From contig JAACJM010000135.1 in the NCBI GenBank assembly GCA_013368315.1, positions 62,001-126,000 of the forward strand: a stretch of DNA of 64,000 bases, given 5' to 3'. This DNA is from Tetrapyrgos nigripes (Eukaryota; Basidiomycota; Agaricomycetes; Agaricales; Campanellaceae). Under the pieces are notes generated by a model that worked only from the letters and a program-made list of their open reading frames with translations, did not search any database and was not told the DNA's origin. Position 1 is the first letter of the stretch. Each line of letters starts with the position of its first letter. Below, piece by piece: positions 12,101 to 24,100 of the stretch. The translations under genes were made by a program, and so were the position numbers.

Positions 12101-14656
12101 AACCGCTGGTCCTCTGTCCTTCTGATGCTTCTCCGTGCCATTTTGCTAAAAGAGGTATGTAAGTCTGAACAATCACTTTCCGCATTACCATGCTAATTAA
12201 TTACCCTTGCGTAGGCAATCAAACGGATGATCAGTTTGCACAACGATCTGAAGAAATATTGGATGAACGATGAGGAATGGAATAAACTTGAGAGATATGC
12301 AGAGATTTTGCAGGTAAGGTATAACTCATCAGCGACAAGCCTTTCTTCTCACTCTTACTTTTTCATAGGTTCCACACTCCTTTCAGGAACGACTTTCAGG
12401 AGAAAAGACACCGACTTTGTCATTTGCACTCCCAGGTTATGACGCGATGATCGCAAAATGGGAGCACATGAAGGGTACACTGCCGCAGTACGCTTCAGTC
12501 ATCGACGCTGGAATAGCAAAACTTCACAAGTATCGTGACCGTGCAGACGAGTCTGATGCATATACGCTGGCAATGAGTAAGTCACTTCAAACTCAAAACT
12601 GGTGATTTGAGCAGTTTACTCACAGACACGTCTTTCTAGTTGTTAATCCAAGTATAAAGCTTGACTGGTTCAAGCGCTTTGCTCCTCATCGTCTAGATGA
12701 GGCAAAAGAATTATTTCTTCGAGAGGTGAGTTGGCCGTTCTGCTTAGTGGTACCATGCTGAAGCTGACATTGTCTCAGCTTGAATCGTACACCAACGTGG
12801 CCAGCGACTGCCAACAGACCGTCACGCTTTCCGATTTATCAAACGATGATTGGGCGGATGCCATTCTTGGTCTTCCGACTAAGGATAAGCAAGTTATTTC
12901 TCGTATCTCTCAGGCTCACCAGGACGAGGTAAACAGCTATTTTTCCGACAAGTTGGCTGAACCGAAACAGGATGAATTGGCTTACTGGGAGGTTCGGGTT
13001 TTTTTTTTTTTTCACTATTCTGATTAAAGCTCATTGCCACCTATTTTCATTTTCAGGATAACCAGGCTCGCTTTCCAACTATCTTCCGACTCGCCCTTGA
13101 TATCCTCCCCATCCAGGCCTCCTCCGTTCCATGTGAACGGGTATTTTCGTCATCAAGTGATACCGATACAAAAAAGCGCAACCGTATCAGTCCCGAACTC
13201 AACGAGGCTTTACAGATGCTCAAGTACACGTTGAGACGCGGCAATTCCATTTCATTTACTGCAGGGACTAGTCCAGAAGAGGAATTAGCCACGTTGAAGG
13301 AGCTATTGGCCGAGAAAAGTGACGAGTTGGAAGATAAAGGAGTTTCTGTTAAGACACTGTTGGAGATGTGGACAAGGGAAGATGAGAAGCAGCAGTGAAA
13401 GTACAAGTCATATTGCGTGCAATAGTAACTACTACATCGGTCTGTAATGTATTGAGTAGGTCTGTAAATAGTGTAGATAGTATGTATAAAGATTTTGTAC
13501 CAGTTCAAACGGCGTGACAAGCAGGAAAGTATGCATGGTTCTCATTGAAGAAAAGGGGTGGAGAAGCGGAGCTTGATGGTGTAAGGAAGGGCACAAGAAA
13601 GGACAAAGTTGTAATGTAATCGGCGGATGATCACATGTGTGCAAAAAGAGATAGGTATAAATGCATGAGCTTTACAACACCGCTGAAATAAGGACGTTAG
13701 TGACTCTAGTTGGGTAAAGAAGACATTGGTACGCACTCTGCGATCTTGGAAACGAAGCGCGCTTTTACAACGAATGAGAGTTCGGAAAGGCTATTAAGAG
13801 TTTTGCTTAGTACCTGAACCAGTAAAAGTAGCAGAACCAAAACGCACGTTCCATTACCCAAGAGGTTTCCGTACCCGTGTCTCAGAGTGTAATCGGACGA
13901 CTGAGTCTGCAGACCCTTCTTCTCCTCCTCAGGCACAAGACTCCGCAGCTCGCCAACGTTGATGGCGTACTATTTGTGGACTAAGGTGGAAGTGACGCAT
14001 ACCAGCCTTATCACGAAGTAACCTGGACTATACTTATCAAAGCGTCAGCACCGGGCAGTTAGTAGACAACTAGATACTTGCTTTGCTTCCCTAAGCATCT
14101 ATTACTGGCAGAGAGACGCGACCACAGTGCTTGCGAGTATTCGAGAAACGGGTGAGCATTTTTCTGTTCGGAAGAAAAGGCGAGTTGTAAGTTTTTAGAC
14201 GACAGATGGACGGACAGCGTTTTGGGGTAGACAGAGGGCATAACGAACTTTGAAGAATCGAAACGAGTGCGGCGGCTTTTGTAATCATTTAGAGAGGGTC
14301 ATTAGAAGAGCGGAAAGCTAAGGGGTGTATCAACCAAACTGTATATGCGCTTGAAAAAGATAAAAAGACTTACATATTCGCTTCTTTGATCTTTTTAGTG
14401 ACAACACAAGAAGCAGAGAGTGGCGGGATTGGCGGGAGTGGCTTCTGCGACGGATGGAAGAACAGGGAGGCAGTCAACGTTTGCTTTCGAACCGATGACC
14501 TAGCCACGTGGTCCCAGTCCAAAAATGACGCAGCTCCCGCGGCTATAGCCGGAGCCAGCCAGTGAAAAATGGCTCTAGAGCCGAGCCAGAGCCGTTATGA
14601 ATGGAGCCGCTTAGAGCCGAGCCGGAGCCAACCGTAGTCGGACCGTTACAACACTA
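9105..14656 (+). mobile_element. full-length hAT DNA transposon
   Basis: The ends are TAGTGTTGTAAACGGTTCGG at the left and, inverted, TAGTGTTGTAACGGTCCGAC at the right. The subterminal regions are packed with CGGCTC/GAGCCG words. A perfect 8-bp target duplication GCGCAACG lies at 9097-9104 and 14657-14664. The element is 5,552 bp and carries one multi-exon transposase gene (9733-13398); 13399-14656 is non-coding. The exact duplication and largely open transposase point to a recent insertion. It landed inside an older inverted repeat and an open frame, which it split. Confidence 0.92.
9733..13398 (+). CDS. hAT-family transposase, BED-finger type, many exons
   Basis: The protein cuts and joins the element's ends. 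Start chosen at MPPKRKK (9733), which gives a frame that splices through about 14 short exons with 45-75 base introns. Order of domains: a basic, proline/threonine-rich N-terminus; a BED zinc finger (CTIC ... HLYTSH, about 10725-10890); the first catalytic Asp in TSDMWTNSN (about 11370); GRHDGDHLGRA (about 11513); the second Asp in GTLDAAGNND (about 11655); CFPHSVN (about 11815); RDVKNRWSS (about 12092); VNPSIKLDWF (12644); and the C-terminal dimerisation domain (SSVPCERVFSS, RNRISPEL, 13110-13200). Stop TGA at 13398. One junction, after VKLSSK near 11583, does not keep phase with its only good acceptor (one base is missing), so either a non-standard donor is used or the copy carries a single frameshift. 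All other junctions keep frame. Confidence 0.88.
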
Positions 14657-15113
14657 GCGCAACGCAAATTTTCGCCTTAGGCGTAAACGCACGTGCCATT
14701 TTCGCACGCAGTCGAGAACGCAAACTGGCTATTATTGAGGCGCTAAAGGCGGCCGTTTGTTGAGGTGCAGGTTGTTGAGGCATTGAGAAAGATGTTGAGG
14801 GCGTTTGAGAGTGCTGAGGGTGTTGAGCGGAGAGCAGAGAAAGAGGGCATTGGAGACTTGCTACGACGTGGCAAGTCAAAAAGTCAACCGATGATGATCC
14901 CCGACTCCGGACCGAAGGGACAGGAGGAGGGACGTGTCCCACCGATCGATCAACAAATTCGGGTTCTGAAATTTTAAACGGCGATTTCCGCAATGAGGTC
15001 ATTGCCTTCTTCATGTCTTCGTCTCGCTGCCAATGCTTGCCCATTGTTTTTTTGTTCCAGCGTTGTCTGAGCCTTAACAACGTTTGCCTGCTATAGATCT
15101 TCTCCATCTTCAT
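14657..15113 (-). pseudogene. unrecognised ORF truncated by the hAT insertion
   Basis: A minus-strand frame runs from 15113 (MKMEKIYSRQT) into the hAT end. It is rich in Ser, Pro and Gln, with a basic segment SLRSRLRAKMARAFTP whose near-copy is encoded by the inverted arm at about 8692-8770. Across the transposon the frame would continue at 9104 for about 15 codons and then stop. I recognise no family. It may be a real small gene or part of an older transposon whose end is the inverted repeat. Confidence 0.35.
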
Positions 15114-17302
15114 CAGCGTGCTGACCGTAATTTGACTTTAATGCACCCAAAAAGCAATCAGAAGTGTTGGGAGCTCACTTCATCGCCAATTTCCTCGCTG
15201 AAAAGCTCGCCCTTGCTGAGAACTCGTCTACAGTTACTTCCTCTGTGCATGAGTATCAATTCAAGTATCAAATAATGGACCGTGAACTTGGTGAGAGCTT
15301 CTGTCATGTTCTCGGCGAAAAGTATTATATTTGATGGCTTCCCTCGGTTGCCGTCAATCGCTCAAAGGCTTCAAACATTGGCTAAGGACGCCTGCCGCTG
15401 TGGATCTCATAGTCCGTTGTTTTAATTCTCAATCATCTCAATTCTTAGCTGAAGTTGTAATTTCTATTCCAGTGTCTGCCATAACGAAAAGGGATTTGAC
15501 AGTTTGTACTAGGCTTCCAAGGAAGTTCTAACGTTATCCGCTCGGACATGCCGCTAGCACTTCGAATTGGCTATCTACGAGCCTGAGTCACAGTTTCGGA
15601 TCCAACGAGGTTCTCGCTCAACTGTTCTTATTCTGTAGGCCCGAAAGCTGTGTTTCTATGTTTGAAGGTGAAGATCATGTAACCGTGGTTGAAGAAACTA
15701 TGGCCGGTGTATTTGGCACTGTCGTTGATGTCATTTTTTCCCATCCAGAAGTTCATTACGACTCTGGATGTAAACAAGAAACCTCACAAAACCTAATTCT
15801 TGATGCGATTGATTTGTATCGACCGCAGTTTTTGGAGGAAAGAGATTGGTGAACCTGCAACTTGCACTGGCAGGAAGGCTGCTTGCATGAGTGGAAATGT
15901 TTTCGGAGCTACGCTGGACCCGAACCTCAACTCAACTGCTGCTGAGTTTGGCAATTGGGCATACAACGGAGTCGGGGACTGGCGCATAAGTTGCGCCGCT
16001 AAGAATGTAATTTTTTCTGCCGCGATTATGATATGGGTCGGAGTTTGAATGAACTTGTCAGCTTTTTCATTTTGTCGGTCTGCTCACAATCTGCGGTGCC
16101 CCGTCCGTCAAGTAAAAAGGAAATTACATTTGTATGTACATAGAAACCTTTGACTCGGAATTGCTTTCCTGCTCTAAGTGAGAATCTAGTAGGCACTACC
16201 AGGAACACCTGCTAAATTACATGGTCTACTGGCGTCTACACAGCTGTCAGCGGAGCCTACGGGTGCTACAAGCGCTACGTCAACTCCAGAGCACAAGCCA
16301 TTTGCTACCGGACTGCCGGTATCCTTAGCCGACGTCCCGGTAGCCGAATATTTTTTCCTGATGTAGGCTACTCAGTCTGAGGTAGACCCTGCGGCCTTGT
16401 ACTCGCCACGCGTCAGCGCTGGCCCACACCCCTTTCATATCAGTGGAAGGGTCTCCATACATGCATTCGCATTCGGCTGGCATATTCTAATAAGAGGTAT
16501 ATCACTATATGCGTTGTGAATGAGGCCATTGATGTAGAAAAGAGAGTAAATAACTAAACTTGCACACTACGATGGTGAAGACACGACCTCGAAGACGCAG
16601 GGATACATCTCCAACCGATATTACGTGGGAAAAAGTGTCCATCTAACCTCGCCACTGAGTGGGAAGATCTAAAAGACAGGATGATAGGCAAAACACCCTA
16701 TCACCTTCATGGACATCGATGATCTCAGAGAAAGAGCGACTGCAAAAAAGGTCGACTGTTCAGAGGTCAAAAGTATTACTGATACCACAACCCGGATATA
16801 TAAAAGACGATGAAAGAGCCATTCAACACGCCTGCTTAAACTCTAGTAGTTTCTGGGAGAATATCACGGCTGAGACTACGCTTCTATCCTATATATTCAC
16901 TCATTACTAGCGCCACTCTTTTATTTAGATATCGATCGTGTATGGATCAAATCTGAGATTCGTGACACGACGCCAGTCCTAAGACTAGGATTCGTGAATG
17001 ATACGATGTTTCACCGTAGTGGCACTTGTCATTGCCACTCGGCGCATTGAAGACTCCTTCAAGGTTTTTACCCACTGATTGTCGACTCTCTTGACGTACG
17101 TTCAAAGCAATTGACGTAGCATGCGAGTCTTGAATGAATGAAATTCCTATCGGGTCGAAGAAAGCAGCGAGGGCTGGAAGCAAGCGAGTATTTATATGCA
17201 TACTTCTGTACTTCTGAACGCCACGCTAATTACAAGAGACAGTGGCAATGAACCTGACCTGATTGATATTATCATATGTATACGGTGTACAAGTGATCGG
17301 CA
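15114..17302. other. decayed region, no supported gene
   Basis: Only short open stretches occur. One at 15658-15852 (plus) and one overlapping it at 15800-16048 (containing GDWRISCAAKNVI) look like remnants of ordinary protein-coding sequence, but I recognise no family. A possible first exon MVKTRPRRRRD starts at 16572 and is followed by frames broken by stops. A family A piece (CGCTGGCCCACACCCC) lies at about 16371-16445. Nothing else is visible. Confidence 0.4.
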
Positions 17303-18087
17303 CTAATAGACGCCAGGAATCAATCTCCATTTCACCATCTCGCTCCATCTCTTCCAATCCTCACCAAAAACACTCTGCATCATTTCGTCCTCTCGTTCGA
17401 TCCTAAGTAGAAGACTAAGAACGACTGCACTTGCAGTGAGGACCCAATACCACGTCATGATCTGGCCTATCGTCGTCTCTAGAACGAGTCCGCATTCTGT
17501 AACCCAAGATCCTGACTGTCCATGGTTGCATAAAGCACCCAGGATACTGAATATCATCGCCGTGTAACTTGGGTGCCTCACGATACTGTATGGACCGTGA
17601 GTTATGAGTTTGTGGGAATTTTGAATACGAAGCTCAAAGGTGAAGAATTTCCCCAGAGCGTGGTAGCAGGAGATTCGAAGGATAGTACTTAGGGCGGTGA
17701 TGAGAGAGCCGAGGAGGAAGACAGGACGGACGTAGAGTGACGCGATGCAGGAATCGTCTCCGGATTTTGTTAGAGTCCAGAGAAGAATCTGGGAAAGGGG
17801 ACCATTGGGGTTTAGGGAAGCGAGAATTACGAGGAACTCGCAGAATTGGGCGGTCCAGGATAGAGTCTAGAAAAAAGTTGAAGGAACTATGAATGAGCTC
17901 GAAAAGAGAGTGGTTTTACCCTGAGAAGGATACATGGGAAAGCCAAGCTACGCAGAAATTTCTCTCTCCAATCTGGAACGATAATGCCGTTGGGAGATAG
18001 TGGCGCGTTAGGTGGGGCGGCGATGATACGCATACATATGGCATCTGACAGTAAAAGAGGTAACTTGAAGAGGAGGGTGTAGCCCAT
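17303..18087 (-). CDS. isoprenylcysteine O-methyltransferase-like (ICMT/Ste14 family)
   Basis: Two exons, 18087-17920 and 17866-17303, join across a 53-base GT-AG intron to give 243 aa with phase preserved. Family members methylate the C-terminal prenyl-cysteine of proteins such as Ras and mating pheromones, using S-adenosylmethionine, in the ER membrane. What is seen: hydrophobic segments at about residues 2-20 and 95-130; the conserved THGPYSIVRHPSYT block that starts the catalytic domain (about residues 145-158); a membrane segment ending in LLLRIEREDEMM; then FGEDWKRW and the terminal RLIPGVY. Basidiomycetes carry many ICMT-like paralogues, several of unknown substrate, so methylation of prenylated proteins is inferred from family only. 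The reading frame is intact and the gene lies at the edge of the repeat-free segment. Confidence 0.87.
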
Positions 18088-19748
18088 GAAGCTGTTTAAC
18101 GAGTACGAGGAAGCCAGTGAATACCATCAGCTCGGGTTCTTAAGTAGTCCTAGGCCTCTCGTCCAAGCCTGAGATGAGATCAGTCAATTCCATCTGTAAA
18201 ATAAGAAGGAACTGAGTGGTCATTTTGCATATGACTACCAATGGCGAGGCGCAAACTCGATTTGCGGAGGTTTCTCGAAGCCGGAACAGGAGCGATAAGG
18301 GTCAGGTTTCCCGCCATCATGTCAACGCTCTGTACATGCTTTTTATTACTACTGTATGAGTGAAACACCTAAAAAAGACGTACGAGTATAGCCGGTCAAG
18401 ATCTCATCGATCTCATCATCCATGTCTTGTTCAGGCCTTGGCCTGAGTTTCCCATTCAGAACACATGCTCCCAAAAGTGACTTTTGAAATTACCGTTGAA
18501 GGAATGCTTTGGGAGATCGCCGGTTGATCGCCGGAGCTCTTTGGAAGTCTTTGATTCCCTGGCTGAGAGACTTTGGGGCATGTTGGATCGCAGTAGTAAA
18601 GTAGTAGCACCACACGAGGTAGCTCATCGTCTGTATCTCGAGCCTTGGCTCGAATTGGATGAGCTTTGAAGCAGGTTTTCTCAGGGGATTGCCGCTGAAA
18701 GAAGGCTTCAGGAGATGATGATGAGGATCGCCGGGGTGATTAAGCATGTAGCGCTGCATGAGTTCAGCATAGAGTAGACGTGGTGGACTTTATGGCCCAC
18801 CTAAAGTTGTGGTGGTTAACCTTTTATTTTGAGGTCCCTTAGTAATACATATCCAATATTGCTGAGAATTCGAAAAATCTGAGTCGTTCCCGGACCTTGT
18901 CCAGTCGTGGCTGAGATCCTTTCGTGCATAATGCTGCAGTAGGAACGCCATCAGGAACGAGAGACAGCGAGGATAGCAAGATAACAGGGTCAGGCGAGCG
19001 ATGAAAGAGAGATCTAGAAAGCTTCCGTACCTCATGCTAGACTCATCCGGCGAATGCCGAAGCTTCTCTAAAACTGTACAGTTACAGCGGGCGGCATCCT
19101 TCAGCGGATGCCGGCTGAGGCCGAGGGGTCGGATTTTACATGCCTTTTCGAGCATTGACGCATGAGAGAGGGAACAAACACGCGCAAGGCACACGGAAAG
19201 GCTCTGTACTAATGTAACCCTATTCACCTAGTACCTTTTAAAACGAACCGAGTCGAACTTGAGATGAGGGCAGTTCCTAGCTTCAAGTTTCTCAATATTT
19301 CGTCGATCCGCGAGCTTCCTCTGAGACAAATGAGATTTTCCTCGAGGTATATGCCGATACCGATTGATATGCCTCTGGTTTGTCTACATATTGTAATTAT
19401 AAAGCGGAACTACTTGGTGGTACAGGTTTCGACTTGACTAGTTGTGGGAAGGATGTATTAGTTGTCAAGTAGGGACAATGACACAGAGGTTTATGAAAAG
19501 GGCTAGAAAGATTTTTGTACGACTACGATACATGAGTAAGGTGACTAACGATACAAGATGAACTACATGATTAGAAAATTATTAAAGTAGGGTAGAGAAG
19601 GAGAGTATTAGAGATAAGGTACACATTATAGTGATGGGGATGGTAGTTGAAGTGGGTAGAATTATAATAATGATAAGTAGAATCGGATACTAGAAGTCCG
19701 TTGAAGAAAAGACAACGAGTGATAGAGGCGCACAGAAAAACAAGCCAA
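18088..19748. other. intergenic, nothing firmly recognised
   Basis: The minus strand upstream of the ICMT-like gene should hold its promoter. The short frames at 18180-18760 contain repeated GATCGCCGG words and no recognisable protein. A GC-rich stretch at 19045-19125 with CCGGCGAATGCCG and GGCATCC...GGATGCCGGC can fold back on itself. 19230-19748 is AT-rich and non-coding, and is probably the 3' flank of the next gene. Confidence 0.4.
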
Positions 19749-20561
19749 TTAAGACGACACCGCCATCGCCGACAATCTATGTGGACGAACATAGACCTTA
19801 TTATTCTCCTCCCCTTCTCGAGTCTGCTCCCTTGAAGGCCGACTCTCCGAATCCGAACCATTCTGAATCTGAAGTCGCCCGTCAGCGGTACTAGGCCTCC
19901 TCTTCGGAGAATCCGTATCCTTAACCCTCTTATTCCTTTTAGGCACAGTAAGCGGCCTATGAGCTTCAGCGATGGTGGATATCGTGCTCACCCTCGCAGG
20001 AAGTCGAGGAACGGGAGGAATAGGAGTAACAGGCGAACGAGGTGAAGAGGGGAGTGTGTTGGAGCGTTCACGGTATCGGACGATAGGGACACCGAGGCCT
20101 GTATGCATATGAGGCTGAGAGGAGGAAAGAGGCGTAGGAGCCTCGTTGAAGACAAGTTTAGAGTGTTCGGCAGAGATGGGGGACTCGATACAGCTGGGAC
20201 AGGAAGAGTCGTAGCTGTGGAGACATTTGATAGTGATGTGGCAGGGACGGTGATTCTGGGTGTTGGTGAGGAGATCTGAGGGAAAGGGGACGGAGGAGGA
20301 TTCCGGTACGTGGAGACGAGGAGCGGGAAGGTAGATCCGTCTGGAGGCAGCAGAGCCAGCACGAGAACGACGACGAGTGCGAGGGGTGGATCCGGGTACT
20401 ACTTCGTCTTCGGGAGAGTGGGATGACTTGTTACCACGTTTGAGAACGAGATTGAGAGAAGTTATCCTGGAGATGAAGCTCCTACGCGTAGATGTAGAAG
20501 GCAGGGAGGGATCAGGATATATAGAGGGGTGGGATTGAGAAAGGGAGCTGCGGCGAGACAT
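19749..20561 (-). CDS. hypothetical Ser/Pro/Arg-rich protein
   Basis: A single open frame of 270 aa starts at MSRRSSLSQSH and ends SAMAVSS. It is low in complexity: runs of Ser, Pro and Arg, several basic clusters (TPRTRRRSRAG, PKRNKRVKD) and RRxS sites typical of kinase targets. A small cysteine cluster lies mid-protein (CHITIKCLHS and CPSC, about residues 105-125), which could bind a metal but matches no family I know. A GT-AG intron may lie in the 5' region, since an exon-like MRRAEHLKIA followed by GTGAGC occurs at 20704-20674; I could not join it in frame. Function unknown. Confidence 0.6.
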   Translation of the reverse strand: MSRRSSLSQSHPSIYPDPSLPSTSTRRSFISRITSLNLVLKRGNKSSHSPEDEVVPGSTPRTRRRSRAGSAASRRIYLPAPRLHVPESSSVPFPSDLLTNTQNHRPCHITIKCLHSYDSSCPSCIESPISAEHSKLVFNEAPTPLSSSQPHMHTGLGVPIVRYRERSNTLPSSPRSPVTPIPPVPRLPARVSTISTIAEAHRPLTVPKRNKRVKDTDSPKRRPSTADGRLQIQNGSDSESRPSREQTREGEENNKVYVRPHRLSAMAVSS

Positions 20562-21168
20562 GTGGATGAGGAGCTCGTTTGGAAAGGAGGTAGGAGGTGT
20601 AGGTCAACGAGGTGTAGAATGGATGAGGATGATCCGAAGCTCTTGGACGCGCAATAAATACTCGAAGGCTCACCTGCGATTTTCAAATGCTCAGCACGAC
20701 GCATGAAAACATATCCGTACTGCGGATACGAGTTTCAGGAATCTGGCGTGTGTTTGTGCCTTACACTGCCAGTGTTTCAAGAGATCGAGGAAGTAACAAG
20801 GAAGTAAAATACGAGGACGACCATACGGTCTAGGCCAGCCTGCAACACTGCAATTAGTAGCAGCGTTTAACCAGAGATTGAGGAAAGAGCTTCAAGGGGC
20901 CGGAGACTAGCATAGTATTCAAGGACTCTGGTTGGTTGAAGAAAAAGTTCAATCTCCGCTCAAATTCGACTTATACAAAATTTTGTGCGACTTTGGCTAC
21001 TATCACAGTCAGTGTAGGAAATAAGAATATCATAAGGCATAAGTATGAGTACGCATGTATGTAAGCTTGTAAACTTGTCAGTAACTATCAGTAACTATCA
21101 GTGACTTTGGTAAAATAAATCATAGAGATATACGCGAGGGAACGTCGAAATCCATGGGTGGAAGTACC
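20562..21168. other. intergenic
   Basis: AT-rich sequence without coding potential. It lies between the 5' side of the hypothetical gene and the 3' end of the next minus-strand gene. A short direct repeat CAGTAACTATCAGTAACTATC is seen at about 21080-21100. No other signal is seen. Confidence 0.5.
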
Positions 21169-24100
21169 TCAACACGAACTCGAAACACTACCCATCTCCC
21201 TCTCCAACCTCCTACCAACCTCCCCAACCTGCTCAACCGTCAAACCCGAAACTTCCGAATAAACAGTCGGATGTTCACGTGCACAATGCTCTACCAAGTT
21301 ATCTAAACTTAGTGGGGCTTTGGCGTCGACGGTGAATAGTTTTGAGCCAGTCTTCTTCAACGTCGACCTTGGACAATAACGGCAATAAATTTTCCCCTCC
21401 TCGTCGTCCTGGACAAACATTTGACCTAGATCTGAGAGTTTGAGTTTCATCGACTCTGTTGCGCACAAGTCTGTCTTCTGTTTCCGTGACTCTGAACTAG
21501 AGCCTGAGGGGAATGGTGTACACGTCGTGGTAAATGCCGTGTTCCTGTCTTTGTCTTGAAGGATACGTGATGACGACGATGAGGATGAGGATGAGGATAA
21601 GGACAATTGAGACGAAGATCGCGACAGAGAAGAGGATGGGGATGGTTGTATGGAATTGACGGAATGATGGGCAAGGGGATGGGGAGACCGACAAGCCGTT
21701 GTAGCAGTCGTATTCGACACAGGTGACCTAGCTGGGGTCTTAATAGACATCCCCCAGATATCCACGACGTCAATATGCCTAGATCGCCTCAGATTTTTCA
21801 ATACATCCTTCTTCCCACCACCCGCCTCAATACCCCTCTCGCTACTACCATTCCTCGTGCTCGTTTTCACTTCCATCTTTTCCCTCAACTTAATCAACCG
21901 CCGACGCCGTAGCACATCATACAGAGGGACCTCGACTGACTCGACGGATTCGCAGTCAGAGACTTCCCCCTCCTCAGCTGCCCCTTCCCCTTCTCTTTCT
22001 CCACTTGCTGGTTCTCGTCCCGATTCAGACTCGCACTCAGAGTCGAATTCCAAGTCCATATCGCATTCCCACAAGCCTTCGTCCATTTGATCCACTACAG
22101 CATCAATTTCGACGTCGTCCACATCCACGTCGTTGGCAGTGGCAATGACAATACTAGTACCAGCACCAGCAGCTGCACTAGCACCGTCAATTGGGAGTCG
22201 GCTCAGAAGGGGGCTTGGACCCGAAAAAGTTGTACCTTCCCAGTCGTCTGGAATGGGATCTGGCTCTGGCATAGACATTGGCTTGTCTACCTCAACAATC
22301 TCAACTTCCCGAGAAATCGAAGCCCCAGGTCGTGACGAAGAAGACAAAGACGAAGACGGCCTCGACGACTTTGACTCTGACTCTGACTCCAAGCCTAAGT
22401 CTAAGTCTAACCCGGAACGGGTCCTCTCATCGCCGTCACCGTCACCGTCACAAACTCTCCGCTTCGGCCCAGTCCTATTACCCCTATTACTCCTGTGCAG
22501 ATACTCGGAATAATTGTGATTATCAGGGTCATGGGATAAGGCTTGTATGTCAAAGCCGATGGGGTTAGGTCTGGTGGTGCCAACTCTGACTGTGCTGATA
22601 TCGGCGTTGGAATTGGAAGAGTTAAAGTCGAGGTGGATTGGGGAAGAGAGAGCGTAGATAGAGTGGGGGTTGATACTGGGTTTGGCGGCGTTGGAGTTGG
22701 AAGGACCCGAGGTCGTTGCGTGAGCAGTAGAGTCTGAGTTGAAGAGTAACCGTCTCCCATGTAACATTTGTGACTTAGAGATGTGCAAGGGTGGTGGGGA
22801 TGTATATGGAAAATGTGGATGATGGTCGTTCTGAAGGGAGTAATGTGGGTGAGAAGGATACTGATCTAAGCCACTGGCACCAAGTTGAGACTCAGAGTCA
22901 AACTCCCGAATCATTGAGGTAGACGGTTGTGGATATACAGTGTCTCGGTGGTCGTGGTCGTGGTCCTCCCCTTCTTCAACTGACGACGGTGGTGTAGGAA
23001 GATGCCTCCGCTTCGCGTTTACGTCTTTCTGTACGTCGTATTCGTCCGCACCATCCATATCCATGGCGTCCCCTTCACTTCGATGGCGCTTTAGACCCCT
23101 CATACCCATCTCCATCTCCATTCCCTTTGCTCTCTTCTCCTTTTCCTGGTTCTGTTTCTGTTTCTCCTGTACAGCTTTCGCCCTCGCACGCATCTCATCC
23201 AACTCTACCCTCAATGCTTCCATCTCCCTCTCTCGTTCCCTACTCTCAATAACCCGCTCACGTCGCTCTTTTTGATGAAGAAGCATCATAGCGGAATATT
23301 TTGAACGAAGAGAGGATAGGGAAGAGAGGTCGTGGACGATACGGGAGAAGGTTTGGTCGAAGCAGAAGAGGGGGGAGTGGTTTTCTTGGGCTAGAGATGA
23401 GGATGGGTTAGAGGATGGGCGGGAAGGGGTGTTGGGGTTGGCTTCTGCTGAGGATAAAGATAAAGACGGGTTGTTGCCTTGAGGCGAGCGGGAGGATGAA
23501 GGCGTTTGGTTTGGGTTTGAGTTGGGGTTTGCGTGATTTGGAGAATGAGAAGATGGAAGACCTGGGAGGTGGGGGTACGGTGTTCGAGTTGGAGGTTGAG
23601 ATTGAGGGAACAGTAAACGTAGAGGTGAAGGTGGTGAGGGGCGATGGCGACCACTGGAACCATGTGGAGATAGATGGGGGTAGTAACGTTCAGCGTAGGC
23701 GTGAGCGTATGGATGTGGATGTGAATGGAGATGAGGATGTTGGTGTGGTTGTGGTTGAGGTCGAGGTCGAACGCGACTTTGTACCGGTGGTGGTCGTAGC
23801 TGCGGTCGTGATACTGATACTGGTCGCGACACAGTACCAGTATCGGGATAGTAATAAACTGGACGGGGATGAGGAGCGACCAGCACTGGTGCTACGCGCC
23901 GAGGTGGAGTCATGCTTGCACCGGGGGGAATCTGAGCATGATTTGGGAATGGGGTAATGACGCGTTGCGGTGTATAACCTTGAGCTTGCGCATGAGCATA
24001 AAAGGGTGTAGGCGGTGTCGATGATGAGGGTCTTGGTGTCGTGGATGAAGGCTAGAAGTATGAAGAGTAAATAAACGGACAAAGAAAGATGTAACGATAT

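Noticed and set aside
22133..23957. Plus-strand frames opposite the 21-24 kb gene and similar ones opposite the 25-32 kb gene
   Set aside because: They are mirrors of low-complexity coding sequence; none splices or carries a motif, whereas the minus strand splices cleanly in one frame.
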